A stretch of DNA of 64,000 nucleotides from Dokdonella_A sp046347015 (GCA_046347015.1 JAXMHA010000015.1:1-64000); one strand, 5' to 3'; positions 25,443 through 35,085 are shown, counted from the first letter of the stretch. The notes: generated by a model from the letters alone, not told the origin. Translations and numbers: made by a program.

Positions 25443-27212
25443 ATGTGTCCACCGCCTCCGGATGCTGCTGCGGTGACCAGCAGCCGGTCCCGCACCTGGA
25501 TCTTCGCCATCGCGCTCGCCATCGCGCTGCCGGCACGGGCGGCCGGAGTGACGGTGCGGATCGACGGCGTCGAAGGCGACATGCGCAAGGCGATCGCCGC
25601 GGCACTGCAGCTCAGCCAGTATTCCGGCCGTGAAGTCACCGACGCGCAGTTGCGCAGGCTGGTGGGAGCCGCGGAAGTGGAAGCACGATCGGCGTTGGAA
25701 GCTTTCGGCTACTACCACGCGACCGTTGATGCCAGGATCGTCGTGGAACAAGGCGCGCCGCGAGTCGAACTGCACATCGTGCCGGGCGAACCCGTGCGGG
25801 TCGCCTCCGTCGACATCGTCCTCGGTGGCGCTGCGGACGGGCAGAAGGCGGTGCGGAAGGCCATCGCCGCGTTCGCGCCGGCGCGTGGCCGGATCTTCGA
25901 CCAGCCGACGTACGAGAAGAGCAAGGCGGCGATCGGCTCGGCCTTGCATGCATCGGGTTACCTCGATGCGAAACTCGTCACGCACCGGGTGGATGTGACG
26001 CGCGCCGGCAACACCGCACGCATCCACCTCGCCTGGGACGTCGGCCCACGCTACCGATTCGGCGCCACCCGGTTCACCGGGGCACAGTTCCCGGACACCC
26101 TGCTCGATCGCTACATCCCATGGCGCGATGGGGATTTCTACAGCCAGGACAAGCTGCTCGAACTGCAGCAACGGCTGATCGACGCCGATTATTTCGCGAT
26201 CGTGCAAGTCACGCCCGCCCTCGCTGCACTCGCGTCCGGGACGGTACCGATCCACATCGTCCTGACACCGGCCAAACGCACGCTCTACACGGCAGGCCTG
26301 TTCGTCGGCACCGATACCGGCTTCGGAGTGCGCGCCGGGATGAAGCGCCGCTGGGTCAACCGTCGCGGGCACAAGCTGGATCTCGAAACCGTGCTCGCGG
26401 AACGGCTCAGGACCGTCACCGCAACCTGGTCGATTCCCCTGCCCGGCCCCGACAACCACAGCGTCAATTTCGGCGCCGGCTTCCGCGACGAGGCGACCGA
26501 CACGAGCACGTCGCGCACGTCGCGCCTCGCCGCGAACGACAGCCGGCTCTGGAACGGATGGGTGCGAACACTGGGTCTGCAATACATCGGCGGCAACTTC
26601 GAAGTCGCCGACGAGCACCACACGACATCGCTGCTCTTCCCGGAAGCCTCGCTGACACGCAAGCGCGCCGACGACCCCGCGTTCCCGCGCAACGGCTATT
26701 CGGTCGCGGTCACCGTGCGCGGCACGCCCGGTGGCCTCGTTTCGGACACCTGGTTCGCCCAGGCCACCGCCGATGCCAAGTGGATCCGGGGCGTCGGCGA
26801 GCGCGGCCGGTTCATCGCCCGCGGCAGCCTCGGTGCCGGCGAAACGGGGGATTTCGACCGGCTGCCGCCCGAACTGCGATTCTTCGCCGGCGGCGATCGT
26901 TCGATCCGCGGCTACGCGTTCCAGACCATCGGACCGATGAACGACTTGGGCAAAGTGATCGGCGGCAACGATCTCGCGGTTGCCAGCGCCGAGTACGAGT
27001 ACTACTTCCGACCGGACTGGGGTATCGCGACCTTTGTCGACGCCGGCGACGCGTTTTCCGGTTTCGGGGACTTCGACCTGAAAGTCGGCGCCGGATTCGG
27101 AGTGCGGTGGCGCTCGCCCGTCGGGTTGGTCAGGGCCGACCTGGGCTTCCCGGTGCACGACCGCGTGCACCACGGCATCGAACTGCACATCGTGATCGGT
27201 CCCGACCTGTGA
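25443..27212 (+). CDS. tamA: Translocation and assembly module outer membrane protein TamA
   Basis: A 589-residue Omp85 protein. A signal peptide (WIFAIALAIALPARAAG) is followed by POTRA domains (about 35-260; LEAFGYYHATVDARI, ALHASGYLDAKLV, LLELQQRLIDADYF) and a 16-strand barrel domain with DPAFPRNGYSVAV, ELRFFAGGDRSIRGYAFQTIGP (the L6 RGY motif) and GVRWRSPVGLVRADLGFPV. Its stop shares an A with the tamB start (TGATG). TamA with TamB helps insert outer membrane proteins and move lipids. The ATG at 25443 is preferred; a GTG ten codons later is also possible. Confidence 0.93.
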   Translation: MCPPPPDAAAVTSSRSRTWIFAIALAIALPARAAGVTVRIDGVEGDMRKAIAAALQLSQYSGREVTDAQLRRLVGAAEVEARSALEAFGYYHATVDARIVVEQGAPRVELHIVPGEPVRVASVDIVLGGAADGQKAVRKAIAAFAPARGRIFDQPTYEKSKAAIGSALHASGYLDAKLVTHRVDVTRAGNTARIHLAWDVGPRYRFGATRFTGAQFPDTLLDRYIPWRDGDFYSQDKLLELQQRLIDADYFAIVQVTPALAALASGTVPIHIVLTPAKRTLYTAGLFVGTDTGFGVRAGMKRRWVNRRGHKLDLETVLAERLRTVTATWSIPLPGPDNHSVNFGAGFRDEATDTSTSRTSRLAANDSRLWNGWVRTLGLQYIGGNFEVADEHHTTSLLFPEASLTRKRADDPAFPRNGYSVAVTVRGTPGGLVSDTWFAQATADAKWIRGVGERGRFIARGSLGAGETGDFDRLPPELRFFAGGDRSIRGYAFQTIGPMNDLGKVIGGNDLAVASAEYEYYFRPDWGIATFVDAGDAFSGFGDFDLKVGAGFGVRWRSPVGLVRADLGFPVHDRVHHGIELHIVIGPDL

Positions 27213-30200
27213 TGCCGAACCGACTCCGCGCATGGATCGATCCGGCGCCACGTGGAAACGCCATCATGCGCATGCTGGCCGTGTCGGGAATCGCGCTGGC
27301 CGCGGTACTCGTCGTGTTTCTCGCCCTGGCGGCATGGCTCCTCGGCACCCCATCCGGACTTCGCTTCGCGGTCGCGCGCACCGAGGGCGCGCTCGCTGGC
27401 CGGCTGTCGATCGGGCACGCCGACGGCACGCTTGGCGGTCTGGCCACGCTGCGCGACGTACGCTATCGCGACCGGACGCGGGGAATCGATGCCTCGATCG
27501 CAAGCATCCGCATCGGAATCGCACCGGCCGCCCTGTTCGCGTGGCGAGTCCATGTCACTGACCTCTCGATCGCCAACGCCGAGGTTTCGATCAGTCCGCC
27601 AACGTCGACCTCCACGCCAACCGGCAGGTTCTCGCTCGAACCGCCCATCGACATTCGGGTCGATCGCGCGGTCATCGAGAACATGGTGATCGACCGACCC
27701 GGCGCCTCCGCTGTCTCGATCGAGTCGGCGGAGGCTGCCGGCGCGTGGACCACCGCCGGCATCTCGATCGATCGCCTCGCCGTGCGCGCACCGGATGGAA
27801 CGCTCGACCTTTCCGGTGCCGCGGTCACGAAACCGGGTTTTGCCGCGCGTGGCGACGCATCGTTCAACTGGCGCGTCGACCGGCGGACATTCACCGGCAC
27901 GCTCACGGCGCGACCCGGTGACCGGCTGACCCGCGTCACGATGGCGTTGACTGCACCGGCGGCGTTGACGATCGAGGGCACGGTCGGAACCGCCGCGGAC
28001 CTGCCGTGGACGGTACGGGTCGACGCGCCGGCGGTTGCACTGGATCGGCTGGTGCGCGGCAGCGACATCGAATCGGCGGCCCTCTCGTTGTCCGGCAGCG
28101 GAACCCGCACCACCGGATCGGTCAGCGGCAACGTCGCGATCAACGCCCATCGCATCGACCTCGATAGGCTTCGCTGGACGCTGCCGGACGACAACATCCG
28201 CATCGACGAATTCGCGCTTTCGAGCCCCGACATTCCCGGACACGTCGAGGCGACCGGAACGGTGCATCCGACGGCAGCACCCCCATCGGTGGCGCTGGTT
28301 GTCGACTGGCAAGGCGTCGAATTGCCGCCGGATCTCGCGGGCGAGCCACTCGCGACACATGGCAGCGTGAAGGTCGATGGCAACACGGCGCAGTACAGCG
28401 CTAGCGGAGCGTTCGCGATCGGCCCACCGGGCCGGCCCACCGAAGCCACGTTCACGCTCGATGGGCGACCGCAAGACATCGAATTGACAAACCTCGTGCT
28501 GAAACAAGGGACGGGCCGACTCGAGGCCCACGGCACGCTGTCTCCACAACCGCCTGTCCGCTGGGACCTCGCCGTAAAGGCCCATGCGTTCGACCCCGGG
28601 GCGTTCATGGCCGGCTGGACGGGCGCAGTCGACGCGGATGTCGCCAGTTCAGGAACGTTGATGCCCGATGGCCCTGACGCGAACATCAGGGTGTCGCGCC
28701 TCGGCGGGACCCTGCGCGGGCGCCCGTTGTCGGGATCGGGCGCCCTCACCGTGAAGCCGGGTTACGCCGTCGACGGGCAATTGCAGCTTGCGTCCGGACG
28801 CAGCCGCATCGACGTGACTGGGCGCGGTGGCGCGACGACGGATGCCCGCGCACGGTTCACGATCGCTTCCCTCGACGACTGGCTCCCCCGCTCCACGGGC
28901 CGCATCGACGGCACACTGGACGCACGCGGCCGCTGGCCGGACCTCACGCTCGATCTGGCGGCAACGACCGCAGGCATCACCGCTGCCGGCATCACGATTG
29001 ACCGCGCCCACATCGACGGCACGCTCCGCCAGCCATCCCGGCCGTCGCTCGACGCGCGTATCGATGCGACTGGCGTCGCGATCGGCAACGCAAGGTTTGC
29101 CAAGGTGAGCGTGAACGCCAATGGCAATGCCGCCTCGCATTCCATCGACGTCCGTGCCGACGGCACGCCGGCCGGAGTCGTGCTCGATTTCCACGGCTCG
29201 CTCGATGCAACGCGAAGCTGGCACGGAACCTTGCGATCACTCGACCTCAAACCGGCCAACGCACCCGAATTCGCGCTGGAAGCGCCGGTGCAGGTGGACT
29301 GGAACGGCGCGCGGGTCCAAGTGGCGAATGTGTGCCTTGCGGGGGAGGGTGCGTCCGCGTGCGTCGGTGGTGATGCCGCACGTGATGGCAGCCTGGAAGC
29401 GCATTTCCGGATGCGGGATGTTCCACTGCCGCTCGTTGCCCGGCTCGTCGATGCCGGCGAGGCGATGACCTTGGCGGGAACACTCGACGGGACCGGTTCG
29501 CTCCAGAGGACCGCCGATGGCAAGTTGGCCGGCGATGCCCGCGTGACCTCGGCTTCCGGCAACGCCGCCTTGCGCAATGCGCCGGATTCCCCGCTGGTCG
29601 AATGGACCGGGTTCCAACTGGCCACCACATTCGGGAAGACGGGCGGTCACGCCACCGTACACGCCACCCTCGATCACGGGGGCAGTGTGTCCGGGGAAGT
29701 CCGCATCGATGGCCCCGTGACGACGGCGAGCGCACTTTCCGGATCGGTCGATGCGAAGCTCGGAAGCCTCGCGTTCATCGACCTGCTGACGCCCGCCCTC
29801 GCCGGCGCAAAGGGGCGCGCCGACGCGCGCTACACGCTTGCCGGGACGCTCGCGGCACCGCAAGTGACCGGTGCGCTCGACGTGGAGGGTTTCGCGGTCG
29901 AGATGCCAGCCGCCGGAATCTCGCTGCGCAACGGCACGGCGACGTTGCGCGCCAGCGATGCGGAACATCTGCGTCTGGCCGGACGCATCGATTCCGGCAA
30001 GGGCTCGCTGGCGTTCTCCGGTACCGCGGGACTCGCCGCGGATGTCCCGTTCGAGCTTCACATCGCCGGTGAGAACTTCCTGGCCGCCGACATTCCCTCG
30101 CTGCATGTCCTGGTCTCGCCGAAACTCGTCGTCAGGCACGACGGCAGCGGCTTCGACGTCCGCGGCAGCGTGGCGGTCCCGGAGTCGCGAATCGACCTCG

Positions 30201-30994
30201 AGCACCTCCCCGGCGGCCACGACACGGCGTTGTCGCCCGATGTCGTCGTCGTCGATGCGCCACCCGCCAGCGAATCACGCCCCGCTCCGATCGCGGCCAG
30301 CGTCGACGTCACGCTCGGCAAGGATGTGAAGGTGTCCGGTTACGGGCTCGATGGCCGCCTCGGCGGCAACCTGCGCGTGGCGCAAAGGCCGGATCGCAGC
30401 CCGACCGGAACCGGTACCCTGACCGTGCGCGGCACCTACAAGGCCTACGGGCAGAACCTGACGATCAGGCAGGGTCGGTTGCTGTTTGCCGGGACACCGC
30501 TCGACGATCCCGGACTCGACATCAGGGCCGAGCGCGTGATTCGCGCCGACGACGTGACCGCCGGCCTGTCGATTCGCGGCACCGCGACGGCTCCGGTCAT
30601 GACGGTCTACTCCGAACCCGTCATGGAACAGTCCGATGCATTGTCGTACCTCGTCACCGGCAAGCCGCTGTCGTCGTTGAAGAGTGGCGAGGGCGACATG
30701 CTCGGCAGCGCGGCGCGTGCACTCGGCTCGGCGACCGGCGACCTGCTCGCAAGAGGCATCGGTGCGCGGCTTGGCGTCGACGCCGGCGTCGCCGACAGCG
30801 ATGCCCTCGGCGGCGCCGCATTCACGGTAGGCAAGTACCTGTCGCCGAAGCTCTACGTGTCCTACGGCGTCGGCCTGTTCACCCCGGGGGAAGTCGTGAC
30901 CTTGCGCTACCTGTTCTCGCGCCGCTGGAACTTCGAGGCCGAGAACGCGACGACGGGCAACCGGGCCGGCATCAACTGGCGCTGGGCGCGGTAG
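27212..30994 (+). CDS. tamB: Translocation and assembly module inner membrane protein TamB
   Basis: A 1260-residue AsmA-like bridge protein. One N-terminal signal anchor (about 20-44) is followed by a very long periplasmic stretch rich in beta repeats and low in cysteine, then the TamB (DUF490) domain in about the last 330 residues, with VSGYGLDGRLGGNLRV, GTGTLTVRGTYKAYGQNLTI, LLFAGTPLDDPGLDIRA, EQSDALSYLVTGKPL and the terminal barrel-like LSPKLYVSYGVGLF. It overlaps tamA by one base. The architecture suits a lipid-carrying groove between the membranes. Confidence 0.93.
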   Translation: MPNRLRAWIDPAPRGNAIMRMLAVSGIALAAVLVVFLALAAWLLGTPSGLRFAVARTEGALAGRLSIGHADGTLGGLATLRDVRYRDRTRGIDASIASIRIGIAPAALFAWRVHVTDLSIANAEVSISPPTSTSTPTGRFSLEPPIDIRVDRAVIENMVIDRPGASAVSIESAEAAGAWTTAGISIDRLAVRAPDGTLDLSGAAVTKPGFAARGDASFNWRVDRRTFTGTLTARPGDRLTRVTMALTAPAALTIEGTVGTAADLPWTVRVDAPAVALDRLVRGSDIESAALSLSGSGTRTTGSVSGNVAINAHRIDLDRLRWTLPDDNIRIDEFALSSPDIPGHVEATGTVHPTAAPPSVALVVDWQGVELPPDLAGEPLATHGSVKVDGNTAQYSASGAFAIGPPGRPTEATFTLDGRPQDIELTNLVLKQGTGRLEAHGTLSPQPPVRWDLAVKAHAFDPGAFMAGWTGAVDADVASSGTLMPDGPDANIRVSRLGGTLRGRPLSGSGALTVKPGYAVDGQLQLASGRSRIDVTGRGGATTDARARFTIASLDDWLPRSTGRIDGTLDARGRWPDLTLDLAATTAGITAAGITIDRAHIDGTLRQPSRPSLDARIDATGVAIGNARFAKVSVNANGNAASHSIDVRADGTPAGVVLDFHGSLDATRSWHGTLRSLDLKPANAPEFALEAPVQVDWNGARVQVANVCLAGEGASACVGGDAARDGSLEAHFRMRDVPLPLVARLVDAGEAMTLAGTLDGTGSLQRTADGKLAGDARVTSASGNAALRNAPDSPLVEWTGFQLATTFGKTGGHATVHATLDHGGSVSGEVRIDGPVTTASALSGSVDAKLGSLAFIDLLTPALAGAKGRADARYTLAGTLAAPQVTGALDVEGFAVEMPAAGISLRNGTATLRASDAEHLRLAGRIDSGKGSLAFSGTAGLAADVPFELHIAGENFLAADIPSLHVLVSPKLVVRHDGSGFDVRGSVAVPESRIDLEHLPGGHDTALSPDVVVVDAPPASESRPAPIAASVDVTLGKDVKVSGYGLDGRLGGNLRVAQRPDRSPTGTGTLTVRGTYKAYGQNLTIRQGRLLFAGTPLDDPGLDIRAERVIRADDVTAGLSIRGTATAPVMTVYSEPVMEQSDALSYLVTGKPLSSLKSGEGDMLGSAARALGSATGDLLARGIGARLGVDAGVADSDALGGAAFTVGKYLSPKLYVSYGVGLFTPGEVVTLRYLFSRRWNFEAENATTGNRAGINWRWAR

Positions 30995-31024
30995 ACGCGC
31001 AGCGGAGGTCGCGGTGGCGTCGCA

Positions 31025-32074
31025 TCATGCGCAGCCGGCCCCGGATGCAGCGGAAGCCCACACGAGCATCGCGTCGCCATACGAGAAGAACCGGTAGCGT
31101 TGCGCGACTGCATGGCGGTAAGCAGCGAGCACGAATTCGCGCCCGGCGAATGCGCAGACGAGCATCAACAGCGTCGACTCCGGCAGATGGAAGTTGGTGA
31201 TCAGCCCATCGACGCTCGTGACGCGGTACCCCGGAAAGATGAAGATCCGGGTCTCGCCGGCGAACGGCTTCAACTCGCCACCTGCCCGTGCGGCCTCCAG
31301 CGCCCGCACCACGGTGGTGCCGACGGCGATCACGCGGCCACCGGAAGCGCGGGTGTGGCGAATGGCGGCGACCAGTTCCGCGCCGACGTTCAACCATTCC
31401 CGATGCATTTCATGGTCTTCGATCGCTTCGCTGCGCACCGGCTGGAACGTACCGGCACCGACGTGCAATGTCACGAACCCGGACTCGACGCCGCGCGCGC
31501 GCAGCGATTCCAGCAACGGTGCGTCGAAGTGCAGGCCGGCAGTCGGTGCCGCGACCGCGCCGGGCCGCCGCGCGTACACCGTCTGGTAACGCTCGCTGTC
31601 ACCGGCGTCGTCCGCGCGCCTGATGTACGGCGGCAGCGGCACGTGGCCGATCCGGGGCAGCAGCTTCGCCAGCGGCTCCGGAGCTTCGAAGCGGAGTTCC
31701 CAGAAGATCCCGTCGCGCGCGAGCACGCGCACCGGCGTACCGTCGTCCAGTTTGATGATCGAGTCGATGCGTGGTTTCTTGCTGGCGCCGACCTGCGCAA
31801 TCGCGGTGTGGCTTCCGGTGACGCGTTCGAGCAGGATTTCGACCGCGCCACCACTCGCCTTGCGTCCGAACAGGCGCGCCGGCAGCACGCGGGTATCGTT
31901 GAACACCAGCAGGTCGCCGGCACGCAACAGGCCGGGCAAGTCACGGAAGACACGATCGCGCATTGCGCGGGTTGCGGGATCCAACTCCAGCAGGCGGCTG
32001 GCGGTGCGCTCAGGCAATGGCTGCTGCGCGATCGACTCGGGCGGCAGGTCGTAGTGGAAATCGGATTTCTTCAA
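31025..32074 (-). CDS. queA: S-adenosylmethionine:tRNA ribosyltransferase-isomerase QueA
   Basis: A 349-residue QueA with FHYDLPPESIAQQPLPERTASRLL at the start, DLLVFNDTRVLPARLFGRKASGG, PTAGLHFDAPLLESL, FVTLHVGAGTFQPVR and STLLMLVCAFAGREFVLAAYRHAV. It transfers the ribosyl part of SAM to preQ1 at tRNA position 34 to give epoxyqueuosine. The usual partner tgt is not adjacent. It is the last of a run of minus-strand genes and converges with tamB across 30 bp. Confidence 0.96.
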   Translation of the reverse strand: MKKSDFHYDLPPESIAQQPLPERTASRLLELDPATRAMRDRVFRDLPGLLRAGDLLVFNDTRVLPARLFGRKASGGAVEILLERVTGSHTAIAQVGASKKPRIDSIIKLDDGTPVRVLARDGIFWELRFEAPEPLAKLLPRIGHVPLPPYIRRADDAGDSERYQTVYARRPGAVAAPTAGLHFDAPLLESLRARGVESGFVTLHVGAGTFQPVRSEAIEDHEMHREWLNVGAELVAAIRHTRASGGRVIAVGTTVVRALEAARAGGELKPFAGETRIFIFPGYRVTSVDGLITNFHLPESTLLMLVCAFAGREFVLAAYRHAVAQRYRFFSYGDAMLVWASAASGAGCA

Positions 32075-32144
32075 GTCCCTGGAACTTCGGCGCGCTGCGG
32101 GGGCGTGATTCTAACGCCGCGTCCCGGCGCCTCCGGCGGATCCG

Positions 32145-32363
32145 TCAAGCGGATCCCGCGCCCCCCGATCCGCGCGAAGAACCATCTCCAGGGGACCGGA
32201 ACACGAAGCCCCACGCCACTGCCGCCGCAACGGCCAGCACCCCGGCCACGATCGGCTGCGCGGACCAAAACCACGTGATGCCGTCGTGATCGAACGTGAA
32301 TGCCATCGCCATGAACGACAGCAGCAAGGCCGGTGACAGCAGTTTCCTCGAACGGATCGACAT
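32145..32363 (-). CDS. Small two-helix membrane protein, unknown
   Basis: A 72-residue product with two hydrophobic segments, about residues 9-22 (LSPALLLSFMAMAF) and 30-50 (FWSAQPIVAGVLAVAAAVAWG), and a glycine/serine-rich tail. A very good Shine-Dalgarno (GGAGGT, 8-9 nt before the ATG at 32363) sets the start and argues that it is translated. It lies 56 nt downstream of the response regulator and 70 nt upstream of queA on the same strand. I recognise no family. It could be an accessory of the two-component pair, but that is only context. Confidence 0.6.
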   Translation of the reverse strand: MSIRSRKLLSPALLLSFMAMAFTFDHDGITWFWSAQPIVAGVLAVAAAVAWGFVFRSPGDGSSRGSGGAGSA

Positions 32364-32419
32364 TGCCGGTGACCTCCACGATTCGCGGCGGACCGCGGGC
32401 CCGGAACGGCCCTGCGGAC

Positions 32420-33022
32420 CTACAACCATCCCTTCTGCCGCGCCAACCGGTACGCCTCGATCCGGTTGCCGGCACCGAGCTTGCCGATGGCTTCCGACAG
32501 ATAGTTGCGCACGGTACCGTGCGACAGGTTGAGCTGCTGCGCGATTTCGCTCGCGCTTTGGCCCTCGCCCGCAAGACGCAGCACCTGCCGCTCGCGGTCA
32601 TTCAAGGGATCGGCTTCAGTCCACGCCTCGAGTGCCAGCTCGGGCGCGATCGCGCGGCCGCCACGGGCGACCGTGCGCAGTGCATCCGCGAGCTTCTCGA
32701 CCGGCGCATCCTTCAGCAGGTAACCCGAAACGCCGGCGTCGAGTGCGCGCCGCAGATAGCCAGTGCGCGCAAAGGTCGTCACGATGACGACCTTGACCGG
32801 CAGTTCATGCCGGTGAATGCGCTGCGCGAGTTCGAGGCCGGTCAAGCCAGGCATCTCGATGTCGGAAACGAGGATGTCCGGGCGCAACCTCTGCAACTCG
32901 CGCCAGGTGCTCTCGCCATCGCCGGCCGAGCCGAGTACCTCGATGTCGGACTCGAGCGCGAGCAATGCCGCCAGCGCGCCGCGCAGCATGGCCTGGTCTT
33001 CCGCCAGCAGCACCCGGATCAT
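32420..33022 (-). CDS. NarL/FixJ-type response regulator (DesR-like)
   Basis: A 200-residue regulator. The receiver domain has the acidic pair (AEDQ), the phospho-acceptor D54 in DILVSDIEMPGLTG, a switch Thr (VVIVTTFA) and Lys in GYLLKDAP. The C-terminal LuxR-type helix-turn-helix reads LNDRERQVLRLAGEGQSASEIAQQLNLSHGTVRNYLSEAIGKLG. It starts inside the end of the kinase gene (ATGA overlap), so they form a coupled pair. Sequence style matches DesR-like regulators that sense membrane state; the target genes are not known. Confidence 0.92.
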   Translation of the reverse strand: MIRVLLAEDQAMLRGALAALLALESDIEVLGSAGDGESTWRELQRLRPDILVSDIEMPGLTGLELAQRIHRHELPVKVVIVTTFARTGYLRRALDAGVSGYLLKDAPVEKLADALRTVARGGRAIAPELALEAWTEADPLNDRERQVLRLAGEGQSASEIAQQLNLSHGTVRNYLSEAIGKLGAGNRIEAYRLARQKGWL

Positions 33023-34227
33023 GCCGGGCTGCCTGCGGGATTCGCCGCCGCGGCCGGCAATGGCGCCACGTCGTTGGCCGGTTGCTCCGACCTCCGTCCC
33101 GTCGGCGTGGGCAGTGGCAATGCCACTTCGATCGTCGTACCGCGCCCGCGCGGCGAATCGACGGCGAGGCTGCCACCGAGGGCGTCGATCCGTTCACGCA
33201 TGCCGGCCAGCCCGTTGCCGGCGGTCACGACGCCACCCCGGCCGTCATCGCGGATGCGCATACGCGCCACGGCTTCATCGGCATCCACCGTGACTTCGAC
33301 CCGGGTCGCCCGTGCGTGCCGCTCGATGTTGGTGACGGCCTCGCGCAACACCAGCGCCAGGCACGTCTCGACGTTCCCGGGCAGGTCCGGCGCCGAACGC
33401 CGGTAGTCCATGTGCGTACCTGCCGTTTCCAACAACAACCGCGCGGACGCCAGTTCCGACACGAGCACGGCGGCCCGGATCCCGGTGACGGCACTGCGCA
33501 CCTGCGCCAACGCGTCCCGTGCAACGCGTTCGACTTCGGCAATCTCGCCGCGCGCGGCGCGTGCATCGCGGTCGAACAACCGGCCGGCCAATTCGGATTT
33601 CAACGCAATCAGCGACAAGGTGTGGCCGAGCAGGTCATGCAGGTCGCGGCCGATGCGTTCGCGCTCGGCACTCGCAGCGAGGCGCCGGACCTCGTCGTGG
33701 GTCAGGCGCAGTTCGGCGCGATGCTCGCGTTGCACGCACTCGAAGATGATCATGCCTCCGACCACGAGACTGACCACGAGGGCATTGATCAGGAACTCCC
33801 AGGGAAAACCGAGTGCCAGCCATTCGGCGCTGTACGCGGCGAGGAGTACGACGATCGAAGCAAATGCACGCCGCGGACTGCCCCAAACCGCGGTGAGGGC
33901 GCAGGAGTAGATGATGTAAGTCTGCGCATACGGGTTGAACGGCGTCACTGCGAAGGCTATCGCGGCGATCGCCAGTCCGTACCCGATCACGTGTCGTCGA
34001 GGACACGCGTGGGCGATGATGTACAGGACCGCGACCACGGGCATGCTTGCCACGGTCGCCCCGAGCCAATGCGGCCAATCCTTGCTGCCGAAGAGCGCCG
34101 GCGCAAACAGCCAGAACAGCCAGACCAGCCAGATCAGCCACGCCCATTGCAGGACGCGGCTGCCGCCGGCGCGCGTGTCCGCGGCGCTGGTGGCGAGGAT
34201 GGAATCGCTGGCAATCCTGAACTTCAT
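33019..34227 (-). CDS. DesK-like sensor histidine kinase (HisKA_3)
   Basis: A 402-residue kinase with five or so membrane helices in residues 27-165 and almost no extracellular loop, like DesK thermosensors. The HisKA_3 dimerisation domain carries the phospho-acceptor H197 in ERERIGRDLHDLLGHTLSLI. The HATPase domain has the N box REAVTNIERHARATRVEV and the G1 motif IRDDGRGGV, then GNGLAGMRERIDALGG. It overlaps the regulator gene by 4 bp. A 49-bp gap separates it from the upstream methyltransferase-like gene. Confidence 0.92.
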   Translation of the reverse strand: MKFRIASDSILATSAADTRAGGSRVLQWAWLIWLVWLFWLFAPALFGSKDWPHWLGATVASMPVVAVLYIIAHACPRRHVIGYGLAIAAIAFAVTPFNPYAQTYIIYSCALTAVWGSPRRAFASIVVLLAAYSAEWLALGFPWEFLINALVVSLVVGGMIIFECVQREHRAELRLTHDEVRRLAASAERERIGRDLHDLLGHTLSLIALKSELAGRLFDRDARAARGEIAEVERVARDALAQVRSAVTGIRAAVLVSELASARLLLETAGTHMDYRRSAPDLPGNVETCLALVLREAVTNIERHARATRVEVTVDADEAVARMRIRDDGRGGVVTAGNGLAGMRERIDALGGSLAVDSPRGRGTTIEVALPLPTPTGRRSEQPANDVAPLPAAAANPAGSPA

Positions 34228-34276
34228 GTGCGTGGTCGTGGCCCGGCAATCCTACGCTCCGCCACCATGCCGCGTG

Positions 34277-34906
34277 TCACCAGACACGCGGAATGAGCCG
34301 GCGGGTGCGTCGCATGTACGCCCGATATGGCTCGCCCAGCGCGGCGCACAACGCCTGTTCCTCGACGTGGATGCGCCACAGGTAGCCCGCCAGCGCACCC
34401 GCCAGCACCGACAGCAACGCTGCCCAGTTGGTCATCGCAATGCCCATGCCGAGGAACATCAGCAGCCCGCCACTGTAGGAAGGATGCCGAATCAGGCGAT
34501 ACGGGCCGGAGTCGACGACGAACTGCCCTGCCCGCGTCGCCACCGTACGGGTGAAGAATCTCCCAAGCGTTCGAATCGCATACCAGCGGAACGCCAGGCC
34601 GCACAACATCGTGACGATGCCGGCCCAGAACTGTACATGCTGGCCTGTCGTCAACGTGGTTCCCGGCAGGTTGGCGTTGACGAAGAGGAACGCGAAGAAT
34701 ACCCCGGCGATGCTGCTCACGAATATCCAGGCGTGCGAGCCGCGGTCGTGCTTCACCGCGCCCGATTCGACCTTCTGGAAGAAGCTGCCGATCCACTCCG
34801 GCGCAAAGCAGGCCACCATCGCGAGGTAAAACACGATCAGGTGCCAATGGGACTTGAGGATCAAAGGCGGCATCGGAACGGCGCGGCATTCGACATGTGC
34901 GGACAT
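34277..34906 (-). CDS. Isoprenylcysteine carboxyl methyltransferase (ICMT) family membrane protein
   Basis: A 209-residue polytopic protein with about five membrane helices. The C-terminal SAM-binding signature is visible as PYRLIRHPSYSGGLL plus EEQALCAALGEPYRAYMRRTRRLIPRVW, the RHPxYxG...EE...Y pattern of ICMT/PEMT-type enzymes. Prokaryotic members often methylate unknown lipids or small molecules since prenylated cysteines are rare in bacteria. The start may be the ATG at 34906 or an internal one at 34873. It heads the minus-strand run ICMT-kinase-regulator-small protein-queA. Confidence 0.82.
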   Translation of the reverse strand: MSAHVECRAVPMPPLILKSHWHLIVFYLAMVACFAPEWIGSFFQKVESGAVKHDRGSHAWIFVSSIAGVFFAFLFVNANLPGTTLTTGQHVQFWAGIVTMLCGLAFRWYAIRTLGRFFTRTVATRAGQFVVDSGPYRLIRHPSYSGGLLMFLGMGIAMTNWAALLSVLAGALAGYLWRIHVEEQALCAALGEPYRAYMRRTRRLIPRVW

Positions 34907-35004
34907 CGTCGCCGCAATGCGGGCTTTCTGGCAGGGGCCGGCGTCAAGGATCCCGGTTGACAGGCGTCACCCGCACCGATGGGGTTACGCGGCGTCGCTG
35001 CGCC

Positions 35005-35013
35005 TGCTAGAAT
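35005..35013 (+). promoter_or_regulatory. Putative extended -10 promoter of the class III aminotransferase
   Basis: TGCTAGAAT, the same extended -10 as at sodB, lies about 80 nt before the start codon. The 14 bases at 35002-35015 are identical to those at 520-533. An AT-rich stretch (35020-35045) follows in the leader. Confidence 0.42.
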
Positions 35014-35085
35014 TGGCCATCTTTTCTTTTCCTGTTAATCACTTACGGGCGATGCGGCGACGCACCGCCGGTGGTGGAGGCTCCC

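Noticed and set aside
22613..25639. A minus-strand open frame of about 1000 codons opposite the GH17-GT2 gene
   Set aside because: It is antisense to a gene with full domain structure, its translation is Arg/Glu/Asp/His-rich without any family pattern, and long antisense frames are expected in GC-rich DNA with strong third-position bias.
26120..27211. A large N-terminal extension of the TamB frame into tamA
   Set aside because: The extension is out of frame with tamA and Arg-rich without pattern; TamB begins at the TGATG overlap with a proper signal anchor.
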